Source: Rhizobium sp. BK316 (GTDB taxonomy: Bacteria > Pseudomonadota > Alphaproteobacteria > Rhizobiales > Rhizobiaceae). Taken from it: a stretch of DNA of 64,000 bases. Below, piece by piece: positions 1-7,864 of this stretch (position 1 is the first letter of the stretch; each line of letters starts with the position of its first letter). The stretch covers positions 1-64,000 of the forward strand of contig NZ_JACHZR010000005.1 in NCBI RefSeq assembly GCF_014193695.1, written 5' to 3'. A model generated the notes under the pieces. That model ran no database searches. It had not been told where the DNA came from and saw only the letters and a list, made by a program, of their open reading frames with translations. The translations under genes and the position numbers were made by a program.

Positions 1-438
1 AACCAGCTACCCGCCAATCCGCTTGATTTCTTCAGAACGAGGAACTTCGTCGCCAGCAGCGCCGCCGCCCTCGTCAGTGACTGGGCTTATAATCCCACCC
101 CACCAAAACAGTCAACACATCCAATCCAACTTTTTTGACATTTTTGTAACAGGTTGATTCGACAAAGGATTTTCCAGTAGAAAGTTATCCACAGGCCGCC
201 CTTTGGGACAAAATTCCCGAACAATCTTTTACCAGGCGATAAAAAATCATCAGGAACCCCTTCAAAAAACGAGGAAAGGTCGCGAAAAACAGTGCCTTGG
301 CCAATTTTATGGTTAACGCAGAATAAACGCCGGCCCCATCACCACCGTCAAACAACCGTCATATCGGATTGTCGCGAAAGACTCGGAACCTAACGCGGTT
401 TTTCGTGTTTCCCTCCCCATTGAAGGAAGGAGACAGAC
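1..438. other. Leading intergenic region without a recognised gene
   Basis: No gene is recognised here. Plus frame 1 is open from base 1 to a TGA at 136-138, so the end of an unidentified product could lie here, but nothing in the translation is recognisable. Bases 100-300 are AT-richer than the surroundings and include a TTATCCACA nonamer at 185-193. The last 30 bases hold the ribosome binding site of the next gene. Confidence 0.4.
185..193 (+). promoter_or_regulatory. DnaA-box-like nonamer
   Basis: TTATCCACA matches the standard DnaA box consensus exactly and lies in AT-rich sequence. It is a single nonamer and no dnaA gene or box cluster is visible, so a role in replication or regulation is only a possibility. 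Confidence 0.3.
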
Positions 439-777
439 ATGGCCGCCAATACCGATGATCTCAGAACATCCGTCAGCAAGGACATTGCCGCCCTCCAGCA
501 GGAGGTGTCCCGCCTGCAGAAGATGATTTCCGCGCAAGGCGCCGAGGCCTATTACGAAGTGCGCGACCGCGCGGGCAAGGCTTATGACGACGCTCTTCCT
601 CGCGCAAAAAACGCTGTTGCTCAGATCCGGGCGGAAGGTGCAGCGGTTGCCGGCACCGCTCGCGAGCACCCTGCAGCAACCACGACAGCACTTCTTGTCG
701 CCGGAGCGATCGGCTTCCTCGCTGGCTATATGTTGTCAGGTACGTCGCAACCTGAGCCCCGTCACTGGTGGCGTTAA
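439..777 (+). CDS. DUF883 (ElaB/YqjD-like) membrane-anchored protein
   Basis: A 112-residue protein with the layout of the DUF883/ElaB-YqjD family. The N-terminal 60 residues form a predicted coiled coil (heptad-like repeats around DIAALQQEVSRLQKMI), followed by an Ala-rich linker and a single C-terminal membrane segment around residues 80-100 (ALLVAGAIGFLAGYML) that ends in a short basic/aromatic tail. The E. coli relatives sit at the inner membrane and bind ribosomes in stationary phase; whether that holds here is inference. The ATG follows a strong AAGGAAGGAG site. The gene stands alone, with no operon partner. Confidence 0.8.
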   Translation: MAANTDDLRTSVSKDIAALQQEVSRLQKMISAQGAEAYYEVRDRAGKAYDDALPRAKNAVAQIRAEGAAVAGTAREHPAATTTALLVAGAIGFLAGYMLSGTSQPEPRHWWR

Positions 778-912
778 GCTCCCCGACCTCCCGCTCTAAC
801 ATTTTTACGCATCCAGCAGATCCGATTTTTGCAGGATGCGTAAATACTTATGTCTTAGAAAAACCAACTTTTAATGCGAGCGATAGGAACATAAAAATCA
901 AGGGAGGACATC

Positions 913-1119
913 ATGGACGACAAGAGAGAGAAGCTGATCGTCGAAGTGAGTGTCGATGGCGGCAACGGGCGTCACGCAGTCGGCATCATGAACATGCGCC
1001 AGGCCCTTGATCTGCCCGAAATGCCGAGCCTGGCCTATACACATCCGGACCCAGCGAAGGCTGCCGCCGGCGTCGTTATGAACCGGCAGGAACTCGCGGG
1101 CTTTATGGCTTGTTCTTGA
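913..1119 (+). CDS. Hypothetical small protein (68 aa)
   Basis: A 68-residue soluble protein with no recognised domain, membrane segment or signal peptide. The ATG has a good ribosome binding site (AGGGAGGA at 901-908), which is the main support that it is real. The composition is mixed and acidic at the N-terminus (MDDKREKLIVEVSVDGG). It sits alone between the DUF883 gene and the pseudouridine synthase gene. Function is unknown. Confidence 0.55.
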   Translation: MDDKREKLIVEVSVDGGNGRHAVGIMNMRQALDLPEMPSLAYTHPDPAKAAAGVVMNRQELAGFMACS

Positions 1120-1284
1120 GGCCACACAATATCGTCTCCTTCCCACTGCGCTTTGCCTGAAGCGTTGACTGTCTTTATCGGCATCCGAAAATCCCCTCCT
1201 CCCCAAAATTCAGCGCGCCATTGCTGGCATCAGCGCGCCGTTCATGCAAAGAACGGCTTTCGCAATCGCATCAGGATTGGCGCA

Positions 1285-2091
1285 GTGAAAGGGCGGCACC
1301 CCCCGCAGAAAACACGCGAACGCAACAGACCCGAGGCTGAGCCGACCGGCAAGCGGGTTACACTTCCACGTGCCCTTTCCAAGCTCGGCTATTGCTCCCG
1401 CACGCAGGCAGAGCGCCTGATTGCCGAAAGCCGTGTGGCCATCGGTGATCGTATCGTCACCGATCCATCGACATGGGTCGATCTTTCGACCACCATCATA
1501 AAGGTCGACGGCAGAAAAATCGCCGCCGAGGCGAGGATCTATCTGATGCTCAACAAGCCGCGCGGTCTCGTGACCACTCGTCACGATCCCGAGGGGCGGC
1601 CGACAGTCTATGATTGCCTGACCGATTTCGATGTTCCGCACCTCTCGCCCGTCGGTCGCCTTGATAAGGCAAGCGAAGGGCTTCTGCTCTTTACCAACGA
1701 CACGGAGTTCGCGCAGGCACTGCTCGATCCGATCACTCATGTCCCCAAGTCCTACCACGTGCAAATCGACCGGATTGCCGACGACAACATGCTATCGGCC
1801 ATGACATCAGGCCTTCGGCACGACGGTGAATTGCTGCGCGCCACATCTGCGCGAAAGCTGCGTGAGGGCGACCGCAACTCCTGGATCGAAGTGGAGTTGC
1901 AGGAAGGCCGCAACCGGCAAATCCGCCGGATGCTGGAAGCACTCGATATCGCCTGCCTGCGGCTCGTACGCGTGGCGATCGGCGGGCTGGAGCTCGGCGA
2001 CCTGCCAAGGGGATCGGTCAGGGCGCTCAACGAGGCCGAACTGAAGGATCTTCGCCGGAAGGTCGGTGCCAGCAAGAAAATACGGGATTGA
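1285..2091 (+). CDS. RsuA/RluB/E/F-family pseudouridine synthase
   Basis: Converts specific uridines in rRNA to pseudouridine. An S4 RNA-binding domain (LPRALSKLGYCSRTQAERLI) is followed by the catalytic domain with the family motif GRLDKASEGLLLFTND, whose Asp is the nucleophile, and by EGRNRQIRRML near the C-terminus. The frame is open from a TTG at 1153, but that stretch lacks homology-like sequence. The GTG at 1285 gives a 268-aa protein beginning just before the basic linker and S4 domain, so I prefer it; the start is uncertain. The exact rRNA target (RluE, RluF or RsuA type) cannot be assigned from sequence alone. Confidence 0.85.
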   Translation: MKGRHPPQKTRERNRPEAEPTGKRVTLPRALSKLGYCSRTQAERLIAESRVAIGDRIVTDPSTWVDLSTTIIKVDGRKIAAEARIYLMLNKPRGLVTTRHDPEGRPTVYDCLTDFDVPHLSPVGRLDKASEGLLLFTNDTEFAQALLDPITHVPKSYHVQIDRIADDNMLSAMTSGLRHDGELLRATSARKLREGDRNSWIEVELQEGRNRQIRRMLEALDIACLRLVRVAIGGLELGDLPRGSVRALNEAELKDLRRKVGASKKIRD

Positions 2092-2093
2092 GA

Positions 2094-2786
2094 ATGAACG
2101 AAATGATGCCGCATGATTTCTGGCAGCAAATCCATCCACCCGGCAGTTTCGAAACAGGTGGCGACGTCACATCCTTCTTCGTAGCGGAGCTGGAAGATGG
2201 CAGGCAATTGCGGCTGCCGATCCGCGTGCTCGCTGACGGCGAGCATGCCTTGGCCTCACTGATCATCAATCAGGCGAGCTTCGCGGTGCTGGATGCGCTC
2301 GCTGAAATCCTTGCAGCAAAGATAGAACCCTTCGGCATCGACGTGATCGCCGGCCTGCCGACACTCGGTCTGACACTTGCGGCGGCAGTGGCCCAGAAGC
2401 TCGGCCATCACCGTTATGTGCCGCTCGGTACCTCCCGCAAGTTCTGGTATCGCGAAGAACTGTCGGTCGCCCTCTCATCGATCACCACACCGGAGCAAGA
2501 GAAGCGCCTGTATGTCGATCCGCGCATGCTGCCTCTTCTGGAAGGCCGCCGTGTCGCGCTGATCGACGACGTTATATCGAGCGGAACCTCTGTTGCCGCC
2601 GGGCTCGGTCTGCTGGCAGGCTGCGGCATAGAACCCGTCGTCGTCGGTGCGGCCATGCTGCAATCAGACCGTTGGCGCGCGAAACTCGACACCGCGGGAC
2701 CTCAATGGCAGGCACGCACGAAAGGCGTTTTCGCAACGCCTATTCTCGAGCGGACAGCCGAAGGAAAATGGTGCAGACCGGCCTGA
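2094..2786 (+). CDS. Phosphoribosyltransferase family protein
   Basis: A 230-aa type I phosphoribosyltransferase. The PRPP-binding signature VALIDDVISSGTSVAAG lies near residue 155, with hydrophobic strands followed by two acidic residues and a Gly/Ser/Thr loop, and a PPi-loop-like segment (VIAGLPTLGLTLAAAVA) lies near residue 85. It resembles adenine/orotate-type enzymes, but the base specificity is not clear. The start codon lies 2 bp beyond the stop of the upstream pseudouridine synthase, so the two are probably co-transcribed. ATG codons at 2103 and 2106 are alternative starts. Confidence 0.8.
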   Translation: MNEMMPHDFWQQIHPPGSFETGGDVTSFFVAELEDGRQLRLPIRVLADGEHALASLIINQASFAVLDALAEILAAKIEPFGIDVIAGLPTLGLTLAAAVAQKLGHHRYVPLGTSRKFWYREELSVALSSITTPEQEKRLYVDPRMLPLLEGRRVALIDDVISSGTSVAAGLGLLAGCGIEPVVVGAAMLQSDRWRAKLDTAGPQWQARTKGVFATPILERTAEGKWCRPA

Positions 2787-2894
2787 CCAACGGCAGGACC
2801 GCGCATGAGCACCATTCATTCTTTCATCTGAACGGACTATACAGCATCGGACGAAAAGCTACATTCCGCGTGTGATCGAACACAGGAACCGCCG

Positions 2895-4637
2895 ATGACG
2901 CCTGAGCAAGCAGCCCTCCTGATCCTGCTGGTGGCGATGCTCTTCCTGTTCTCCCTCGATCGCTTGCGCATCGAAGTTGTCGCGATCGGCGGATTGCTTG
3001 CGGGCTATGTGCTCGGTCTTTACCCCGCCGACGGCATCTTTGCCGGCTTCGCAAGCCCCGTTGTCATCACCGTCGTGGAAATCCTGCTGGTCGTCCAGGT
3101 CCTGGCGCGCACCAAACTCTTTGACAGTCTCGCCGAACGCTTCGTCGCATCGGGTCTTTCGCATTTCCGGGTCATAGCTGGTGTCTCCGCCCTCAGCGGT
3201 TTCATCTCGATCTTCATGAACAATATCGGCGCCTTCGCGATTACCCTGCCGCTAGCGCTGCGGCTGAGCGCCGTCATCGGCATTCCGCGCCGGCAGCTCG
3301 TGATGCCGGTCTCCTTCGCCGCTCTTCTCGGCGGTCTCGTTTCGCTGATCGGCACGCCTGCCAATCTTCTCGTCAGTGATGCGCTTGAAAAAGCAACGGG
3401 CAGAGGTTTCCGCTTCTTCGATTTCACCTATGTCGGCCTGCCAGTCGCCATTCTGGGCATTCTCCTGATCACCCTGATCGCACAGCGTTTGTTTTCCGAG
3501 TCGGATGAATCCGCGACAGCGCCCCCTCCCCCTGCCCGTCGCATCGTCGTCGAGCGCAGCATTCCCGAACATTCGCCACTCGTCGGCGCAACACTTGCTC
3601 AATGTCCGGAACGTTTCGGCATTCAGCCGCATGCCCTCATCCGCGACAGGGCCTTCGTCTTCGGCCCGCTCGAACAGTCAGTCATCCAGCCGGGAGATGT
3701 TCTCCTGGCCCAAGGTGCGGATTCGATCTTCGCGAATCTGGCCACCTGCCAGGCGCTGGTGCCGGAAGCCCATCCGCATGGGTTGCAGCCGGATTTCGCC
3801 AGCATCGAAGCCGTCGTCATGCCGGAAAGCACCGTCGTCGGCTCGCGTATCGCATCGCTGGAGGTCTTCCGCAATCGCGGGGTCACTGTCTCGGCACTGT
3901 CGATGCGCTCTCCCCGTATTGAAGGACGTTTCGCCGATCTGCAGCTTTCGATCGGCGATATCCTGGTGCTGGAAGGCCCGCAAGCGGCAATCGCGGAGGC
4001 GCTCGAGGAGTGCGAATGCCTGCCGCTTGCCTCCGCAGCGCCCTCCCCGACATCGTCGGCCTCGTGGCGACCCTTCGCGATCTTTGCCTGCGGCGTCGTT
4101 GCCTCCGCCTTCGGTCTTCGCCCCGATATCGCCCTCGCCTTCGTGGTGCTGGCGCTCGCACTGCTCGGTTATCTCAACATTCGTCATGCGATGGCGGATC
4201 TCAACTGGCCGATCATCATCATGCTCGCGGCGATGATCCCGATCGGTCAGGCGGTGGTGACAACGGGCACGGCCGAGATCATTGCGGCATGGCTGAGCCT
4301 TGCCTTCCCGATCGGCCATCCCTTATGGGGCATCGCGCTGGTTCTGTTCCTCGCCATGGCGCTGACGCCCTTCGTCAACAATGCGACGGTCGCGATCGTT
4401 CTGGCTCCGATAGCGCTGGAGTTCGCGCGCGTCGGCCAGCATGCGCCGCAGGCCTATCTAATTGCGGTGGCGGCTGGCGCGTCGCAGGATTTCCTGACAC
4501 CCTTTGGCCATCACAACAATACGCTGTCGATGAGCATCGGCAGCTATCGCTTCGGTGATTTCCTGCGCGCCGGCTGGCCGCTGACGCTCGCCGGCTATAT
4601 AGTCACACTCATTCTCATTGCCCTCTTCTGGCTTTGA
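2895..4637 (+). CDS. SLC13/DASS-family transporter with RCK_C (TrkA-C) domains
   Basis: A 580-aa inner-membrane transporter. Two blocks of membrane segments (residues 1-200 and 385-580) flank a cytoplasmic insert of about 180 residues with two TrkA-C-like domains, the usual arrangement of bacterial SLC13 permeases of this size. Each half has the conserved re-entrant signature: FMNNIGAFAITLPLAL in the first and TPFVNNATVAIVLAPIAL in the second, where SNT/NNA-type motifs bind substrate and sodium. Substrates of the family are sulfate or di/tricarboxylates; none can be chosen here. It directly abuts purC. Confidence 0.85.
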   Translation: MTPEQAALLILLVAMLFLFSLDRLRIEVVAIGGLLAGYVLGLYPADGIFAGFASPVVITVVEILLVVQVLARTKLFDSLAERFVASGLSHFRVIAGVSALSGFISIFMNNIGAFAITLPLALRLSAVIGIPRRQLVMPVSFAALLGGLVSLIGTPANLLVSDALEKATGRGFRFFDFTYVGLPVAILGILLITLIAQRLFSESDESATAPPPPARRIVVERSIPEHSPLVGATLAQCPERFGIQPHALIRDRAFVFGPLEQSVIQPGDVLLAQGADSIFANLATCQALVPEAHPHGLQPDFASIEAVVMPESTVVGSRIASLEVFRNRGVTVSALSMRSPRIEGRFADLQLSIGDILVLEGPQAAIAEALEECECLPLASAAPSPTSSASWRPFAIFACGVVASAFGLRPDIALAFVVLALALLGYLNIRHAMADLNWPIIIMLAAMIPIGQAVVTTGTAEIIAAWLSLAFPIGHPLWGIALVLFLAMALTPFVNNATVAIVLAPIALEFARVGQHAPQAYLIAVAAGASQDFLTPFGHHNNTLSMSIGSYRFGDFLRAGWPLTLAGYIVTLILIALFWL

Positions 4638-4715
4638 ATGAGCCTTTGCTTGACTTCCCCGGCAATGAAACTAGAGCAGAGACAATCTAAGCCGATAGAA
4701 GGACAGCCAAGCGCC

Positions 4716-5660
4716 GTGCGTATTCTCTCCGAAGCCCATTTCCCGGAACTGCCGAACTACTACCGTGGCAAGGTGCGCGAGAATTACGATCTTCCGGATG
4801 GGCGGCGCATCATCATCAGCACTGATCGGCTGAGCGCTTTCGATCGTATCCTGACCTGCATTCCCTACAAGGGACAGGTGCTGACGCAGACAGCCCGCTA
4901 CTGGTTCGAGGCGACGAAGGACATCTGCCCCAATCACGTCCTCGATTATCCCGATCCGAACGTCGTCATTGGCAAACGGCTCGATATTCTTCCGGTCGAG
5001 ATCGTCGTGCGCGGCTATCTCGCCGGCACGACCGGCACGTCGATTCTCACACTCTATAAGAAGGGCGAGCGCGAAATGTACGGCATGCGCCTGCCCGACG
5101 GCATGCGCGACAACCAGATCCTCCCCGAACCGGTCATCACGCCGACCAGCAAAGAATTTGACGGCGGTCACGACGAGCCGCTGACGCCGGCTGAAATCGT
5201 CAGCCGCGGGCTATTGACTGGAGAACAGTGGGAAACGCTTTCCAAGTATGCGCTGGCGCTTTTCGCTCGCGGCCAGGAAATAGCGGCAAAACGCGGCCTG
5301 ATTCTCGTCGACACCAAATATGAATTCGGCACGGACGAGGACGGCAACATCATGCTCGCCGACGAGATCCATACGCCCGACAGCAGCCGCTACTGGGTCG
5401 CAGAAACCTATCCCGCTGCTTTCGCAGCGGGCAATCGCCCGGAAAGCTTCGACAAGGACTTCGTGCGCGCCTGGGTAGTCGAACGCTGCGATCCCTACAA
5501 GGATGCAATTCCGGAAATTCCGGTCGCGTTGATCGAGCAGACCTCGGCCGTCTATATCAAAGCCTATGAGTGGATCACCGGTGAACGCTTCGTACCCGAC
5601 GACCGCGGCGAAACGCCCGCCGCGCGTGTTCGCACAAATCTCGCGCCCTATTTCCCCTGA
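4716..5660 (+). CDS. purC: Phosphoribosylaminoimidazole-succinocarboxamide synthase (ADE1-like)
   Basis: SAICAR synthetase, which joins aspartate to CAIR using ATP in purine synthesis. Recognised by RGKVRENYDL, STDRLSAFDR (nucleotide loop), EIVVRGYLAGT and LVDTKYEFG. At about 310 residues it is the longer, yeast ADE1-like form rather than the short bacterial PurC (about 240-255 aa); many rhizobia carry both. The frame is also open from ATGs at 4638 (abutting the upstream stop) and 4665. I chose the GTG at 4716 because homologous sequence begins there (VRILSEAHFPELPNYY) and AAGGA lies upstream. The start is uncertain. Confidence 0.9.
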   Translation: MRILSEAHFPELPNYYRGKVRENYDLPDGRRIIISTDRLSAFDRILTCIPYKGQVLTQTARYWFEATKDICPNHVLDYPDPNVVIGKRLDILPVEIVVRGYLAGTTGTSILTLYKKGEREMYGMRLPDGMRDNQILPEPVITPTSKEFDGGHDEPLTPAEIVSRGLLTGEQWETLSKYALALFARGQEIAAKRGLILVDTKYEFGTDEDGNIMLADEIHTPDSSRYWVAETYPAAFAAGNRPESFDKDFVRAWVVERCDPYKDAIPEIPVALIEQTSAVYIKAYEWITGERFVPDDRGETPAARVRTNLAPYFP

Positions 5661-5669
5661 ACCGCGTGA

Positions 5670-5771
5670 CTACAGCGCCGCGCGTCTTTTCAGACGCGCA
5701 AAGGACGCTGTAGCACTTTGAATTACTGCATAATTCCCTAAATCGATCCCGATTTAGGGAATTATGCAGTA
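5670..5771. repeat. Rhizobial-type double-hairpin intergenic repeat
   Basis: Two adjacent inverted repeats. The first (5670-5713) pairs CTACAGCG with CGCTGTAG around an inner GCGCGTC/GACGCGC stem. The second is a perfect hairpin with 22-bp arms at 5724-5745 and 5750-5771 and a 4-base loop (ATCC). No T-tract follows, so it is not a standard terminator. The layout resembles the short palindromic elements dispersed between genes in Rhizobium genomes; that resemblance is from memory and was not searched. It lies between purC and the tetR gene. Confidence 0.75.
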
Positions 5772-5854
5772 GGCTGCGAGTTGGCTTGCAGCCTTTCGGC
5801 CAAACGCGCTAGCATTGTAAAAAGGGGTGTCGGGCCAAGCCCGGCGGGGGACAA

Positions 5855-6457
5855 ATGGCACGCAGGCCCAGACGCAAGGCCGAAGAGACCCGGGAGGATA
5901 TCCTCTCGATGGCGGAGACGCTGTTTCGCCAGCGCGGCTTTGTGGCGGTTTCCATCGCCGATATCGCCGCCTCGCTGCACATGTCGCCGGCCAACGTCTT
6001 CAAGCATTTCCATTCGAAGGCGGTCCTCGTCGATGCGATTGCCGAGCGCCATCTCGGCAATGCTACGGAGCGCTTCGCCGCCGTCGACACAAGCCTGCCG
6101 CCGAAGGAGCAGTTGCTGAGCTTCGTTCTGCGCCTGCTCGACAGCCATCTGCAGGACATCCAGCAGAACCCCTACATCTTCGAAATGGTGATCTCTACTA
6201 TCGATGCCAAGCTCGACGCGGGCCATCGCTATCGCGAGCGGATAGAGCAGAAACTGGGCGAGATCATCCGTGAAGGTGTAGCCGAAGGCAATTACCATTG
6301 CGACAATACGGACGCGGCAGCCCGCACCGTTGCAGACGTTCTCGCCTGTGTTCTGCATCCCATTCTCATTGCCAAGGACGACAAAAACACGCTTGTCCAT
6401 CGTGCGGAAAAAATCGTGTGTTTCGTGGATGCCGCACTGCAAAATAACCCTTGCTAA
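5855..6457 (+). CDS. TetR-family repressor of the downstream efflux operon
   Basis: A 200-aa TetR/AcrR protein. The N-terminal helix-turn-helix (residues about 10-55) contains FVAVSIADIAASLHMSPANVFKHF, and a divergent ligand-binding helical domain follows. It lies directly upstream of, and co-directional with, the RND efflux operon, the typical position of a local repressor. A palindrome overlapping its stop codon (6456-6483) is a likely operator. The ATG follows a GGCGGGGG site. The inducing ligand is unknown. Confidence 0.85.
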   Translation: MARRPRRKAEETREDILSMAETLFRQRGFVAVSIADIAASLHMSPANVFKHFHSKAVLVDAIAERHLGNATERFAAVDTSLPPKEQLLSFVLRLLDSHLQDIQQNPYIFEMVISTIDAKLDAGHRYRERIEQKLGEIIREGVAEGNYHCDNTDAAARTVADVLACVLHPILIAKDDKNTLVHRAEKIVCFVDAALQNNPC

Positions 6458-6483
6458 GTGACGATTGCTGAATTACGTCACTT
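6456..6483. promoter_or_regulatory. Candidate TetR operator for the efflux operon
   Basis: Inverted repeat with perfect 8-bp arms AAGTGACG and CGTCACTT separated by 12 bp. It begins in the tetR stop codon and lies about 125 bp upstream of the membrane-fusion gene, where the efflux promoter should be. Assignment to this TetR is inferred from position. Confidence 0.5.
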
Positions 6484-6608
6484 CATAAAGCTTTTCTTAA
6501 TATCGGATAACGGCACCTGTTTCCGGGTCAATCATCACTCCTATATAGAGCGGCGCCTCCTAGGGCCGGCGATTGAACCGCTACTGCCAACCGCACAGGA
6601 AATTCAGC

Positions 6609-7814
6609 ATGATCAGGCGCGCCCTCATCGTCTCCTCGGCCCTCCTGCTCGTTATGGGCCTCGCCGCCTGCAACGACAGCGGCAGCAAGCCCGCCGGCAA
6701 TGCGGGCGCAGGCGGTGCCGCCCCGGTCGGTGTGGTCACGCTGAAGAAGGACACCTATCCGATCACCACGATCCTGCCCGGCCGCGCCGAAGCCTTCCAG
6801 GTGGCCGATATCCGCCCGCAGGTGAACGGTATCATCCGCGAGATCGCCTTTAAGGAAGGCGGTGAGGTCAAGAAGGGCGACCTGCTCTATCAGATCGACG
6901 ATGCGGCCTATCGCGCCGCTGTCGAGCAGGCCCAGGCGGCCATCTCCAAGGCTCAGGCAAGCGTGCCGAGCGCCCAGAGCAATTTCGACCGCTACCAGCG
7001 GCTTGTCGGCAGCGGCGCGACGCAGATCGAGTTTGAGACCGCCCGCACGGCGCTGGCCCAGGCAAATGCCGAAGTCGAAGCGGCTAAGGCTGCGCTGACA
7101 TCAGCGCAGATCGACCTTGACCATACGAAGATCACCGCGCCCTTCGACGGCATTATCGACCAGACCGCCTATAATGTCGGCAACCTCGTTGCCGCCAACC
7201 AGTCGACCGCGCTGACCACCATCCGCCAGCTTGATCCGATCTATATTTCGCTGACGGAATCGAGCACCAACCTTTTGAAGCTGCGCGATGCGATCGCTAC
7301 CGGGGAGGTCAAGGGCGAGGACAACAATGTCGTGTTCCGCCTGATCCTCGAGGACGGCCGTGAATATAATCAGAAGGGCAAGCTCGACATGTCGAAGCAG
7401 GTCGTCAGCGAAACGACCGGCACCTTCATCATCCGCGTCGTCTTCCCGAATCCGGACCGCGTCGTCCTGCCGGGCATGTATGTGCGCGCCACGGTCGAGC
7501 TCGGTGCCGAGACCGGATATTCCCTGCCGCAGCTTTCGACGACGCGCGATGCCAACGGCCGCCTGACCGCACAGTTCATCTCCGCCGAGGGCAAGGTCGA
7601 GACCCGCGTCTTCCAGAACGCTACGCCCTCCAACAATTCCTGGCTCGTAACCGACGGCGTGAAGGACGGCGATCAGCTGATCGTCAGCGGCCTCCAGTCG
7701 ATTGTATCAGGCATGCCGGTGAAGCCGGTTCCAATGAAGATCAACGACAACGGCGTGGTTGTCCCTGCCGATCAGCCCGTGGCCGGAAGCGAACAAAAGC
7801 CCGCAGCAAAGTGA
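6609..7814 (+). CDS. RND efflux periplasmic adaptor lipoprotein (AcrA/MexA-like)
   Basis: Membrane-fusion subunit that bridges the inner-membrane pump and the outer-membrane channel. The 401-aa product starts with a lipoprotein signal and lipobox LAAC (Cys about residue 20). A biotinyl-lipoyl half-motif (ADIRPQVNGIIREIAF), a helical hairpin rich in Ala/Gln (residues about 95-165), the second lipoyl half (TAPFDGIIDQTAYNVGNLV) and a beta-barrel region follow. The ATG at 6609 has AGGAA upstream; an in-frame TTG at 6573 is less likely because it would bury the signal peptide. First gene of the pump operon. Confidence 0.93.
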   Translation: MIRRALIVSSALLLVMGLAACNDSGSKPAGNAGAGGAAPVGVVTLKKDTYPITTILPGRAEAFQVADIRPQVNGIIREIAFKEGGEVKKGDLLYQIDDAAYRAAVEQAQAAISKAQASVPSAQSNFDRYQRLVGSGATQIEFETARTALAQANAEVEAAKAALTSAQIDLDHTKITAPFDGIIDQTAYNVGNLVAANQSTALTTIRQLDPIYISLTESSTNLLKLRDAIATGEVKGEDNNVVFRLILEDGREYNQKGKLDMSKQVVSETTGTFIIRVVFPNPDRVVLPGMYVRATVELGAETGYSLPQLSTTRDANGRLTAQFISAEGKVETRVFQNATPSNNSWLVTDGVKDGDQLIVSGLQSIVSGMPVKPVPMKINDNGVVVPADQPVAGSEQKPAAK

Positions 7815-7864
7815 TGCGCAGGCGCTTTCGTATCGTCACCGTCCCAGCCGTACAGGAATAACCG

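Noticed and set aside
1153..1284. TTG-initiated N-terminal extension of the pseudouridine synthase
   Set aside because: The 44 extra codons carry no family-like sequence and lack a ribosome binding site; the GTG at 1285 lies just before the conserved region.
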